From assembly GCA_002077065.1 (NCBI GenBank), contig NAJO01000038.1, forward strand, positions 124,001 to 188,000: a DNA stretch of 64,000 nt, given 5' to 3'. Both the position numbers and the translations under genes were made by a program. The number at the start of each line of letters is the position of its first letter. Positions within the stretch are counted from its first letter, which is position 1. The notes beneath the pieces were generated by a model. It ran no database searches and had not been told where the DNA came from. It saw only the letters and a program-made list of their open reading frames with translations. This stretch comes from Cryoendolithus antarcticus (lineage: Eukaryota; Ascomycota; Dothideomycetes; Cladosporiales; Cladosporiaceae). This document shows, in pieces, positions 30,111 through 42,900 of the stretch.

Positions 30111-31802
30111 TCATACCTCACTCTTCCTCCTTCCGTTCTCAGCCAGCGACTCTCTCCGCAGCCGTGACCTCTCAATCCCCTCTTCAAGCCTCCCCTTTCT
30201 CCACGAGCAACCTTCAGCGAAGTCACACATCCGACACTTGAACGCATCTTCGATCTCAACGCCTCTGGTGGGCCGCTCGCCTCGCCACCAGTGCATAGCG
30301 TCTTCTAGGTAAGGCTCGATGATGTCCGTCTCGTACTTGAAAGAGCGCTTGCCGATCAGGGCGCCGGTAGAGCGGAGTCGGTATTCTGCGGCCATGAGAG
30401 GCGATATAGGCGATGGTTGTGTCGACTGCTGGCGCTGTGGTATGGTGCGGGCGAACTCTTCGATCATGAAACCCCAGAGCGAGGTCAATGAGTTGTGCGC
30501 CAGCAGCTCGGACATGCTGTCCTGGCTACTCTCGAATAGTGCTTCGCCCTCGTCCGCCGAGGAGACATTGTCAGGCATATTGAAGTCCAGTTGGCTGATC
30601 TCGGCAATGAAGGTATCGCTGAACATCGCCTCGGAGTTCAGTCGATAGCGGGCTAAGACGTCCGCGGCTGGCACTTCGTTGCGGGAGAGGGCGGTAAGCA
30701 GACGATGATAAAGCATGAGCTGAATGTGGACGGGTTTGCAGGGACTGCCTGTGCCCGGCAGAGCAGTGGACTGACGAGTCTTCACATCCGTAACGTAGAA
30801 GGTCTTAGCCGGAGGATGAAGCGTGCCGAGCCAGGACGAATCGCCGCCAGGCGTGGCACCGTTCTGCGAAGAGGTGAGGAAGCTCGACAGAGTCTGCTGA
30901 TTAGCCTCCAGTGGCTTGACCTTGGTCTTCCCGGCACTCAGCATCTTCTCCTCAGCCTCCTCGTCCGGACAAATCGTCCCCACTTCGTCCACAATCCCAT
31001 TGACCAGCTCACCATCTACAAACCCCCAAACCTCCAACTCCCTCGTCATACCAGTAGCCCTCAGCGTTCGCAGTCCCTGTATGACATTCCAGATACGCAG
31101 CCCAAAAGCATCTTCCCTGGTCTTGACCTCAACCTGTACTTCCCGATGCACCTGCTCTTCCAGCACCTTATGCACTGAGCTTCCCTTACGCATAGCTGGC
31201 GTCTTCTTCACGCGACCGTACCGGGAGAGGGAGTACCAGTACTGTTGCTCGCACCAGGCTGGCGAGACGAAGTCAGTGACTGACAGAGGCTTCTTCGGCG
31301 TAGTTCGGAAGCGTGCGAGAGGCGATCGTGGGTCATCGCCAGGCTGTTCGGGTGCTGCAACTTCGCCTTCCTTAGCTGCAGACGCTTCGGGATCAGCTAG
31401 GCGCGTCGCTGTGAGTCGCTGAAGGTCAGTCGCTGTCAGCCTATCATACAGTCGTGCGAGCTAGCAAGACTAACGCGAGAATGCGACCCGATTGCGCTCG
31501 TCGTATTCGATCTCGATTGAAGCTTCACGCTTGAGACCATACATCGGCTTCCCAGTCTGTCTGTCCTCAACCACCTCATCAAGTCGAGTCCGCTGGAAGC
31601 GCACACTCCGCCGTACTGTGGAGGGCGCATCTTGCAGGACGGGATCCTCAATGCTTACGAGCACTGTCTCGACTGAGGGTTGCGACTCGGCGCCAGAGAG
31701 GAGGGTGGCGACGGCGGCGTCGTCGATGTCAGAGCCATAGTCACTCTCAGGGGCGACTAAGGGAAGGCTGGGGTAATCGACAGGCGACTCGAGGACCGCC
31801 AT
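30111..31802 (-). CDS. EXO5: Exonuclease V (EXO5/DEM1 family)
   Basis: Two exons, 31802-31475 and 31408-30111, encode 541 residues with a 66-nt intron (gttagt...actcacag). An acceptor 24 nt earlier is also in frame. The start is MAVLESPVDYPSLPL. The family signatures are SVTDFVSPAWCEQQYWYSLS, KKTPAMRKGSSVHKVLEEQV, a nuclease core with WGFVDGELVNGIVDEVG and FYVTDVKTRQS, and CKPVHIQLMLYHRLL. The C-terminal cysteines in FKCRMCDFAEGCSW, with the Cys of PAWC, form the expected iron-sulphur cluster ligands. EXO5 is a single-strand DNA exonuclease; the yeast enzyme acts in mitochondrial DNA maintenance. The first ~110 residues are poorly conserved, acidic and low-complexity. Confidence 0.92.
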
Positions 31803-32623
31803 GGTGCCATGTCGGAAAGAAGTAGGCGATGCCGATGGGGACGCAGATGGGTGAGGTCATCCTGTCGCGCATGAGGCACGATGTCACGTGAACCCAATGT
31901 AGCACAAGTCTACGGTGGCAGTGGGACAATGAGGATCGCGGATGGAACGTGTGAAAGTTGTGGCTATGATGTGCAATTCATCCTGCAGAACTCGCCTGCC
32001 GAGCTGGAATCTCTGTACTAGCACCTCTTGTCTCTCTCTACAGACCACCAAGATACCTTGACATCTATCTTCGTGGCTGGGCTACCGTTATCATTGCTCC
32101 CACGCTGCTCCCACCATGCTCGTCCATCGGCTCGAGCATTTCTCTTCACATTTCAGCTTCGTGCAAGCTTGCAATATGGTGACGATGGTCATCTACTCGC
32201 CTCTGCTGCCTCACTGGCCTTAGGATGGCATTCGAAGACCAGGCGCCCGACACGCGTGACGCGGGTACTCTCGTTTCGATGAGGTGTGTAGTGGCCCCTT
32301 GCGCTTCGCCGATCGGTCGAGTCGTAGACATTGCGTCCGTGCGGAGTTCATTTTCTTTCCGGCTGTCTGTCGCAAGATTGAATCCTGTGACTTCGCTGCA
32401 CGCTCCCCCGGGTGCTTCAGCCTAGGCCAATATCCTTCGGAGTCACAGCCATGACATGCATTCGCGGCTGGTTGTAATCGAATGCTCAGTCGAAGCTTCG
32501 GGCTTCAGATGAGCAGTATGGCTGTGTTTCGCGGAAACCCGGCCGCACGAACTTCGATGCAAGCTGCATCTTGAAGAAGCCGACCACTTCTGCTGTCCCC
32601 TCCACTGCCTCTCGACCATCATT
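31803..32623. other. Intergenic stretch between EXO5 and Mpv17 family gene
   Basis: No gene recognised; holds the EXO5 promoter and the 3' side of the Mpv17-type gene. Confidence 0.5.
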
Positions 32624-33454
32624 TCACGTCTTTTGCCCCTTCTTCACCGTCACCTTCCCCCTTCCCGCCCCCTTGACCTCGACAGTCTTCTGTCCCTTCC
32701 CCTCAGCATTCTTATTCAACCAACTCAGATACGTCTGCCACCCCACCGCAATCCCCCCCGCAAAAACATTCCGATACTGCGGCGGCACAAACGTGAAGCT
32801 AAAAGCCGTCACAGCCGGCCAGACCTTCCAGCTATTCCGCCAGCTCACCGGCACAGTCTCGATAACCCTCTCTTTAGCTTCTTGCAGTGTGCTGCCGGAG
32901 AGGAGCGACTGCATGCCGAAGAAGTAGGTGTTGAAGATTGGCGTGAAGAAGGTTTGGTTGATGAGGATCTTGACGGCGAGGGAAGCGAGGTGGGAGGAGT
33001 AATTGAAATGCGTGCCCAAGAACATGAACCATTTGTAGCTGGGTATTGAGCTTAGGCCACCGATGAGCAGTGCTCTCAGTCCTCTGGCTGGCTCGTAGGA
33101 ACCCTCCTTGAAGCCGCTGGAGAAGACTGCTTGGGCGGAGAGATCGCCAAGGAAGTAGATCGTCAAGCTCGACTCGAATTGCGTGAGCAGGGGAGAGCGC
33201 TGCTGCATGCGGCCGTAGGCGCGGAAAGGAGGCATCAAGGGCTCGATCCATGACCAGGCTGGCCCGGGGATTGTCCAGGTCTTGGGGCCTGGGGTGGTGG
33301 AGGTGGTGGAGATGTTTCGGGCTGGTGTCGCGGGTTTTGGCGCTGAGGGAGGTTTTGTCGATTCATGGCGGCGGAGCTGGCGGGAGATGTTGCGGTGTAC
33401 GGTAGCATGGAGGTTGCGGAGGGCTCGGTGGGTGGTGAAGACTGAAGTGCTCAT
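32624..33454 (-). CDS. Mpv17/PMP22-family membrane protein
   Basis: Intronless 276-residue frame from the ATG at 33454. The N-terminal ~60 residues are Arg/Ser/Thr-rich without acids, as in mitochondrial targeting sequences. The four-helix Mpv17/PMP22 region includes FESSLTIYFLGDLSAQAV, then RALLIGGLSSIPSYKWFMF. The family signature is SWKVWPAVTAFSFTFVPPQY, followed by RNVFAGGIAVGWQTYLSWLN. Yeast Sym1 and animal Mpv17 sit in the mitochondrial inner membrane and help maintain metabolite balance and mtDNA. The Lys-rich tail is not conserved. Mitochondrial location is inferred from the presequence. Confidence 0.9.
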   Translation of the reverse strand: MSTSVFTTHRALRNLHATVHRNISRQLRRHESTKPPSAPKPATPARNISTTSTTPGPKTWTIPGPAWSWIEPLMPPFRAYGRMQQRSPLLTQFESSLTIYFLGDLSAQAVFSSGFKEGSYEPARGLRALLIGGLSSIPSYKWFMFLGTHFNYSSHLASLAVKILINQTFFTPIFNTYFFGMQSLLSGSTLQEAKERVIETVPVSWRNSWKVWPAVTAFSFTFVPPQYRNVFAGGIAVGWQTYLSWLNKNAEGKGQKTVEVKGAGRGKVTVKKGQKT

Positions 33455-34767
33455 CTTAGGCTGTGGTACTGTAGTCGGAGGGTCGCCGTGGAAGCGGTGA
33501 TGGGGCTATGGTATCATGGTCGCTTTACGTGAGTAGTCTGAAACACACGAGTGCGCTGAAGGAATGATAAGCATATGCGACAGAAAATATAGGGAGAGAT
33601 TAGCTCCTGACAACGGTGTTGAGACAATTGTTCGGCTGATCTTGGCTGTTGCGCAATGTGCCGAGTCAGGGTCCAGCGCCATGCTGGCGGGTTCGGAAAT
33701 ATGCACGCTGTATGCGTAGGGCTGTCATGTCAGGTACAGAAGAATAGAACATTACTGTATACCTTGTGAACATGCCTATTTGCGAGCTTGCCTCGAAACG
33801 CAGCCGCTACTCATGAAGGACAGGCTCGTACAGACCTACCTGCTGGAGGATCTTGGTACGTCGGCCTCGAAGGATGTGGCTTCGGACCTATGCTATCAAG
33901 GGAACAGGCCCTCTGCCTTTTGACCATTACAAGAACGAGCGCGTCGTTGATCGTAATGCAGCATAGTCAGCCGGTCAGATGCCCAAGGCTCGCAGTGGCA
34001 GTCCTTATTCGCAAGCTCCCCAAGCGCGCCGTAGCAATATCGATCGATGCCAGAGTCTGCTGAAGCTGTCTCGTGCTCCTCCAGCCACTTTCCAACCTCC
34101 AATACTTCGATGCTCTTGCGTCGCGGTCTGTCGTAGATAGGCCGTGGATTTGGTCGTAAGCGGGTAGCCAATCAATTTGTCATCACAGAGCACCAGGCCT
34201 GAGGAGGATGACCACGACCTGTTCATGACTGTCCCGCAGCGCGTCAACGTTCAAGTGCTCCGTTACGCGACTGCGGCGAGCGAGAGTTGGTGAGAGCAGT
34301 ATAGTCTCTAGCGGTTGTAGGTACATCGCGGGAGGATCTGGAGTCTGCTCGTTGGCCTTGCTGTAGCGATCAAGACGGGCGACGAGTCTAGTGGTCACTT
34401 CGAGCGAGCAAATTGCGCCCGTCAGCTTGGCTTGCGCGGAGACTACGTGGAAGACGAGACATGGAACAAACACAAGACGCGACGATGATGTGGCACAAGT
34501 AATTGGGTTTTGTAAGTGTTCATTGCATCACTGTCATTATGATACAACCCCTTCATCTGTGCCCATCTACCGCCATGGTGCACCTCTGTGATATCTCTCC
34601 GAACCCCATGATCTCCCCCGATCAATAACCCAAGAACCCAAACGCCATACTGAGAGTCATGTCATGTCTGCCCACTGCCCATCACCCAGCCCAAGCCGGA
34701 GAGGTCGAAGTGTAGCCCATGATCATGATGTGTGTTGTGATGTGAAGAAGAGGAGCGCGGTCACCAT
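33455..34767. other. Long gene-poor stretch with a coding-like minus-strand tract
   Basis: Two adjacent minus-strand frames look coding-like. In 34473-34183 there is ARLDRYSKANEQTPDPPAMY followed by LQPLETILLSPTLARR. In 34171-33896 there is SIEVLEVGKWLEEHETASAD and DRYCYGALGELANKDCHC. No reliable splice join or start was found, so no CDS is called (see findings). The rest shows nothing. Confidence 0.4.
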
Positions 34768-35372
<605 letters not shown>

Positions 35373-35859
35373 TGCAGATGTTGTTGAGGGTGATGGAGTT
35401 GTTGTGGTGTTGGTACTTGATGATGGATGGAGATGTCGGATGTCGTATGTGGAGTGGTGGAGGAGGGAAGTGGAAGTGACAAGAAATATACAGCGCGGGG
35501 GCACTGCAGAATCACGCTCAGAATCAAACGTCTGGAAAGCGACACTCACAAGGCAGCGGTGAGCATGACCGCTTTGTGATCCGTGCTTGCATTTGATCCA
35601 GCAATGTTGTGATCTTGGCAGCACGCGCCAGAAGGTGCGCGCTCCGAACAGGCTTAGCGCGCTTTTGGATCACACCTGCAAAGATCAAACGCGCAGTGCC
35701 GCCCTCCGATGCTGCCTGTACTTATTCCCCGCGCCTCGCATCTACACCACCACTCTTACTCACCATCCACCACCGCATATCCATACCGGCTTTCATCACC
35801 ATCAAGCCTCATCAACAACAACACTCTTCCATCAACCACCCCCCCTCACACACATCAAC
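35373..35859. promoter_or_regulatory. Shared divergent H3-H4 promoter with repeated ATCAAACG-type elements
   Basis: Between the H3 and H4 start codons, ATCAAACG occurs at 35523-35530 and 35684-35691, and the near inverse TTTGATCC at 35592-35599. Related TTTGTGATCC (35573-35582) and TTTTGGATCAC (35663-35673) lie between. A TATATTT box on the minus strand at 35484-35490 suits H3. The repeated elements are candidates for the histone-specific activator sites; that is inference. Confidence 0.5.
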
Positions 35860-37703
<1,844 letters not shown>

Positions 37704-39638
37704 ATGACGGGCAAGAGACCTCACGATCTGGACGACGAGGGCGATACGAAGCGGGTAAGATCAAATGATGGCTCGCCTGCACCACCCGCTCGACAAGAAG
37801 TCAACGGCACTGCCGATGCGGCAGCAGCGAAGAAAGCAGCCGCACAGGCTAGGATCGCAGCACTGAAAGCGAAGATATCTGGCACAAACCCCTCGACAGT
37901 ACCCGCAGTATCACGAGCACCTGTACCCTCACCCGCAGCAGCGCCTCCACCTACCTCAGCCAGCAATGGCGCAGCTTCATCTCTGGATGCGCAACGAGCA
38001 GCGGCGAAGCGGAAGGGAGATGAGATTATGGCCAGGATCAAGGCGCAGAGGAACGGCGGAGCGACGGCTAGTCCTGTCGCGAATGGAGCGAGATCGCCAG
38101 CTCCGCCCAAGCCAGCTGCTGAACCAGCACCACCGAGTGAGAAGGACTTGCGCATAGCAGAGGCTAGACGCAAGGCAGCGGAGCTTGCCAGTCAGCGAAA
38201 CTCCGCATCTGCGCCGCCGCCGCCTCGACAAGAAGCTCGCGGCGCGAGAGGAGGGCTGGGGATCGGACTACATCCGTCGTTGATGGGAGATCTGGGCGTG
38301 CCTTCGAGATCGAAGACGCAGGGACCGAAGTTTAGTACGACAAAGGGGAATCAGGCACAGGCGCCGGTGAAGACCAATCCATATCTCGCGACGAGTACGG
38401 CTGAAGATGAAGCTGGCAGTACACCAGCAACGCATTTCGATGATGCTATCTACGACCCTACGATATCTTCGCGGCGAGGAGGAGAGCGGAAGTCGAGAGA
38501 CTTGGTCTTCAATCAGAAGGGCAAATTCATCGCGCAAGCTAATGCGCTCAAGCGGCAGGCTGAAGTGGAGGAGATGAAGAGGCGATATGCGTTCGAGGCA
38601 AGGAAGACAGAGATCGAGGAAGCTGGTGACAAGGCGTTTCTCGTACCTGCGCCGCCGGACGTGGAGTGGTGGGATGCCGGTATACTCGCAGAAGGTGCCA
38701 CGACGTACGAGGGCTGGGAGAAGTCAAATCGTGTCGAGCACGAGGGCAGCATCATTACAGCATACATCCAACACCCGATACTGCTTCAACCTCCACAAGA
38801 GAAGTTCGCTCCTGCGCCGAAACCCATGCCCTTGACGTCGAAGGAGCAGGCGAAGCTTCGGCGCCAGCGCAGAATGGCAGATATGAAGGAAGAGCAAGCC
38901 AAAGTTCGGCTTGGGCTGAAGGACCCAGCACCTCCCAAGGTGAAGAAGTCGAACATGATGCGCGTACTCGGCGAGCAAGCAGTCAAGGACCCCACAGCAG
39001 TGGAGGCACGCGTGAATGCAGAGATCGCTGCACGAAAGAACACCCACGAGCAGGCTAATCTGAATCGAAAGCTTACGCCGGAGGAGAGGGCGGAGAAGCT
39101 GAAGAAGCAGCAGGAAGCTGACGCAGCGCTGGGAATACATGTCGCTGTCTTCCGAGTCGAGTCCTTGTCGTCTGGCAAGCACCGCTATCAGGTCGACAAG
39201 AACGCCAAGGACCACGCGCTCACTGGTATCGTCGTCCTTCACCCCTCTTTCAACTTGATCATAGTCGAAGGCGGCAGCCACAGCATCGCAGCCTACAAAA
39301 AGCTCCTCCTTTTCCGGATCCACTGGTCCGAGAACACTCTCCCCTTGTCGTCCGGCGCAAATAACTCCTCCACCTTCACAGCTGGCTCCTCGAATTTCAG
39401 CACTGCGGCTAATGAAGCCAGAGAGACTTGGCTGAATCCTGTAAATGAGGAAGGGAGCCTGAAGGATTTGAGCGGCAACGGGTGTAAGCTTGTGTGGGAG
39501 GGCGAGGCGAGGGGACGGGTGTTCAAAGCTTGGGGGAGCAAGGTTTGCGTTAGTGAGGGAGAGGTGAGGGAGGTGTTGAGGAGGAGTGGGATGGAGAATA
39601 TGTGGACGCTTGGTAGGAGCTTGGGTGGAGGGGCATGA
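37704..39638 (+). CDS. PRP3: U4/U6 small nuclear ribonucleoprotein Prp3
   Basis: Intronless 644-residue frame. The first ~220 residues are Ala/Pro/Ser-rich with charged patches (KRPHDLDDEGDTKRVRS), a disordered leader. The conserved PRP3 domain begins with LVFNQKGKFIAQANALKRQA and RRYAFEARKTEIEEAGDKAF. It continues with KEQAKLRRQRRMADMKEEQA and KSNMMRVLGEQAVKDPTAVE. The C-terminal DUF1115 part is ALTGIVVLHPSFNLIIVEGG followed by KKLLLFRIHW. Prp3 binds U4/U6 snRNA in the tri-snRNP and is needed for spliceosome assembly. The protein is longer than yeast Prp3 (469), mainly through its N-terminus. RPA190 follows in tandem about 280 bp downstream. Confidence 0.93.
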   Translation: MTGKRPHDLDDEGDTKRVRSNDGSPAPPARQEVNGTADAAAAKKAAAQARIAALKAKISGTNPSTVPAVSRAPVPSPAAAPPPTSASNGAASSLDAQRAAAKRKGDEIMARIKAQRNGGATASPVANGARSPAPPKPAAEPAPPSEKDLRIAEARRKAAELASQRNSASAPPPPRQEARGARGGLGIGLHPSLMGDLGVPSRSKTQGPKFSTTKGNQAQAPVKTNPYLATSTAEDEAGSTPATHFDDAIYDPTISSRRGGERKSRDLVFNQKGKFIAQANALKRQAEVEEMKRRYAFEARKTEIEEAGDKAFLVPAPPDVEWWDAGILAEGATTYEGWEKSNRVEHEGSIITAYIQHPILLQPPQEKFAPAPKPMPLTSKEQAKLRRQRRMADMKEEQAKVRLGLKDPAPPKVKKSNMMRVLGEQAVKDPTAVEARVNAEIAARKNTHEQANLNRKLTPEERAEKLKKQQEADAALGIHVAVFRVESLSSGKHRYQVDKNAKDHALTGIVVLHPSFNLIIVEGGSHSIAAYKKLLLFRIHWSENTLPLSSGANNSSTFTAGSSNFSTAANEARETWLNPVNEEGSLKDLSGNGCKLVWEGEARGRVFKAWGSKVCVSEGEVREVLRRSGMENMWTLGRSLGGGA

Positions 39639-39920
39639 GAGGCAGAGCGTCGAGATCGTGGATCTGGGGAGTGACAGAGCCTGTGCGTTCTATAACAGCA
39701 CAAGAACCAGCCGTCTGTTCTCTCTCAAGATCGGTCCAAGGGTGGTATCATTGTAGTCCGATGCCTTCGCTGCAGGCGTGATCTCCAAAGAATGCCCGCA
39801 CTGCTGTACGCGAGTCATGCAAACCTCGAGCTCCATAACTTTTTTCGAGACCCAATTGCACAACCCTACCCACCTTCACGCCTTCCCTTTTTCCTTTCCC
39901 ACCCCCTCTCCACCGCCAGA

Positions 39921-42900
39921 ATGAACATCTCCGCCCCCACATCCTCCCACATAACCTCCGTCTCCTTCTCTCCCCTCTCCTCAACCTCAATCCGATCCCT
40001 GTCCGCCCGCCGCATAACGAACCCCACAACCTTCGACACCCTCCTAAACCCCATGCCCGGCGGCCTCTACACTGCGGAGCTCGGCCAATTCGGCGACAAT
40101 GCCTGCGCCACGTGCGGTCTCAAGAACCCGCAATGCCCCGGTCATTGCGGACATATCGAGCTGCCGGTGGTGTGCTACCATCCGACGTTCATGGATATGG
40201 TGTTGAGGCTGGTCAGAGGGGGGTGTGTGTATTGTGGACGGCTGAAGATGGCGAGGGTGGTTGTGAATCGATTTGTGTGTCGCTTGAGGCTTGTGAGGCA
40301 TGGATTGCTGAGGGAGATGGCGGAGCTGGATGAGTTGAGTGTTAAGACTGCTACGAAGGGCGGGGAGGTCCTTGAGGAGAGTGAGGAGGATGAGGAGGAG
40401 GGTGTGAGTGGGGATACGAAGGAGTTGATTGAGCAGAGGGAGAGGTTCGTGAAGAAGGCTATTCGACGAGCGAGGCAGGAGGGACGGCTGGCGGAGGAGA
40501 TGACGGAGGCTGTCATGAATGCACGGAGGGTAATCATACAGGAGTTCATGGGGTCTATTACGAAGGGGACGAAGTGTGGAAATTGCTCCGGGCTCAATCA
40601 CAGCTATCGTAAGGATCGCTTTGTGAAGATCTTCCGGAAGCCGCTGCGGAAGGAGCACAGGAACAAGATGATCCAGGCTGGGATGAAGGCGAAGGATCCG
40701 GTTGTGGTGATGTACAAGAGGGAGCAAGCACAGAAAGAGCGAAGTCGGAAGAGGAAGCGCGACATCGACGAGGGCGTCGCAGATATGGAGCGGTCCTCCG
40801 AGGAAGAGGAGCTGGTGGACAGTAGCAGCGACGAGGGCGAGATCGAGATCGTCGGCGGGGACGCCATGGATCTGGATGCCGGCGTGTCTACGAAGACAAG
40901 AGAGGAGCCCGAGGACACAGAGGTGTATCTCAATCAAACTCGAATACACGCACAACTAGAGCAGCTGTTCATGAACGAGCAGGAAATCCTCGGTCTCATA
41001 TATGGTGCTGATACGAAGTCTGGCCCTGCGGCGCGAGTTTCAGCCGACATGTTCTTCGTGCGAGATATACTTATTCCGCCAAATCGCTTTCGACCGGAGG
41101 CACGTACTGGCAGCGATGAGATCTCGGAAGCGCAAGAGAACGGGCTGTACAAGAATGTCATCAACGCCTGCGATCTGATGACGACGATACAACGAGAGCT
41201 ATCTGGTACGAAGGAGCGCGACGAACGATATCGAGCAAGGACCTACGCCGACTTCGAGAATACCTGGGTGACGTTGCAAGACGCTGTCAACAGTCTGATC
41301 GACCGAGATCGTAATCCCGTACAGGGCAACGCGGGAAAGCGGAACCCAGAGGGTGTCAAGCAGAAGCTCGAGAAAAAGGAGGGTATGTTCAGAAAGTACA
41401 TGATGGGCAAGCGTGTCAACTTCGCAGCACGCACGGTCATTTCGCCAGATCCGAATATCGAGACGAATGAGATCGGAGTACCTCCAGTGTTTGCCGTCAA
41501 GCTTACATACCCGGAGCCGGTGACGGTGTACAATGTAGAAGAGCTTCAAGAAGCTGTGCGTAATGGGCCACACGTTTGGCCGGGCGCGATTGCGATCGAG
41601 AGCGAGACAGGCCAAGTCACGAACCTCGACCGCAAGAACCCAGAAGAGCGTACCGCGCTGGCCAACCAGCTGCTCGCGCCCTCCGCAACGAATCGAGGTA
41701 CACGACCGAAGAAGGTTCATCGGCATCTCAACAACGGCGACATCGTGATCATGAACCGGCAGCCAACACTCCACAAACCTTCCATGATGTGTCATCGAGC
41801 CCGTGTCCTGCCCGGCGAGAAAACACTCCGCATGCATTACGCCAACTGCAATACCTACAACGCCGATTTCGACGGTGACGAGATGAACATGCATTTCCCA
41901 CAGAACGAGATCGCTCGAGCTGAAGCGCTGAGTATAGCTGATACGGACCATCAGTATCTGTCAGCCACGGCTGGCCAGCCTTTGCGAGGTCTCATCCAGG
42001 ATCACATCTCCATGGGCGTGTGGCTGACGAATCGAGATACGTTCTTTAATCGCGAAGACTACATGCAGCTACTTTACGCAGCGCTGCGACCAGAGAGCGG
42101 GCATTGTACGACTGGCAGGCTGGAGACAGTGCCACATGCTGTCATGAAGCCGCAGAAGCTGTGGACTGGCAAGCAGGTCATCACTTCAGTGCTGAAGAAT
42201 ATCACGCCTCCGGCGCATCAGGGCTTGACGATGAAAGGTGTCTCCACAACGCCGGCCAAGCTTTGGAATGCCAATTCTGAAGAAGCGACCGTCATCTTCT
42301 CGGAGGGTGAGCTGATGCAGGGCATCATCGACAAGAAGCAGATCGGTCCATCTGGCGGCGGGCTGGTCAACAGCGTGTACGAAGCCTACGGTCACACAGT
42401 AGCAGGTCGACTGCTTTCTGTGCTTGGTCGGCTATTGACGAAGCTCCTTCACATGCGAGCGCACTCTTGTGGTGTCGAAGATTTGATCTTCACCCGACAA
42501 GGCGAGAGTATGCGACAGAAAGCACTCGCTGGAACGGAGAACATTGGATTCGACGTCTCTGCGAAGTATGTTACGCTCGATCCTGCCGCTATAAGCACCA
42601 CTAGTCGTGAGCTGCGGCGGAGGCTTGAGGGTGTGCTTCGCGACGATGACAAGATGCGAGAGTTGGATCAGCTGACGAACACTTCCACGACTCTGTTGTC
42701 GACGGCTGTGACTGCGGCTTGTCTGCCCACAGCACTCACAAAACCCTTCCCGAAGAACCAAATGCAGCTTATGACTTCCTCTGGCGCTAAAGGATCGGGC
42801 GTGAACGCCAATCAGATCTCCTGCAATCTAGGTCAGCAGGTCCTCGAAGGTCGACGAGTACCAGTAATGGTTTCCGGCAAGACGCTTCCGTGCTTCAAGC

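Noticed and set aside
40044..40955. 303-codon minus-strand frame
   Set aside because: It lies wholly antisense to RPA190, has Leu/His/Pro-rich non-protein-like composition, and the plus-strand reading is a certain gene.
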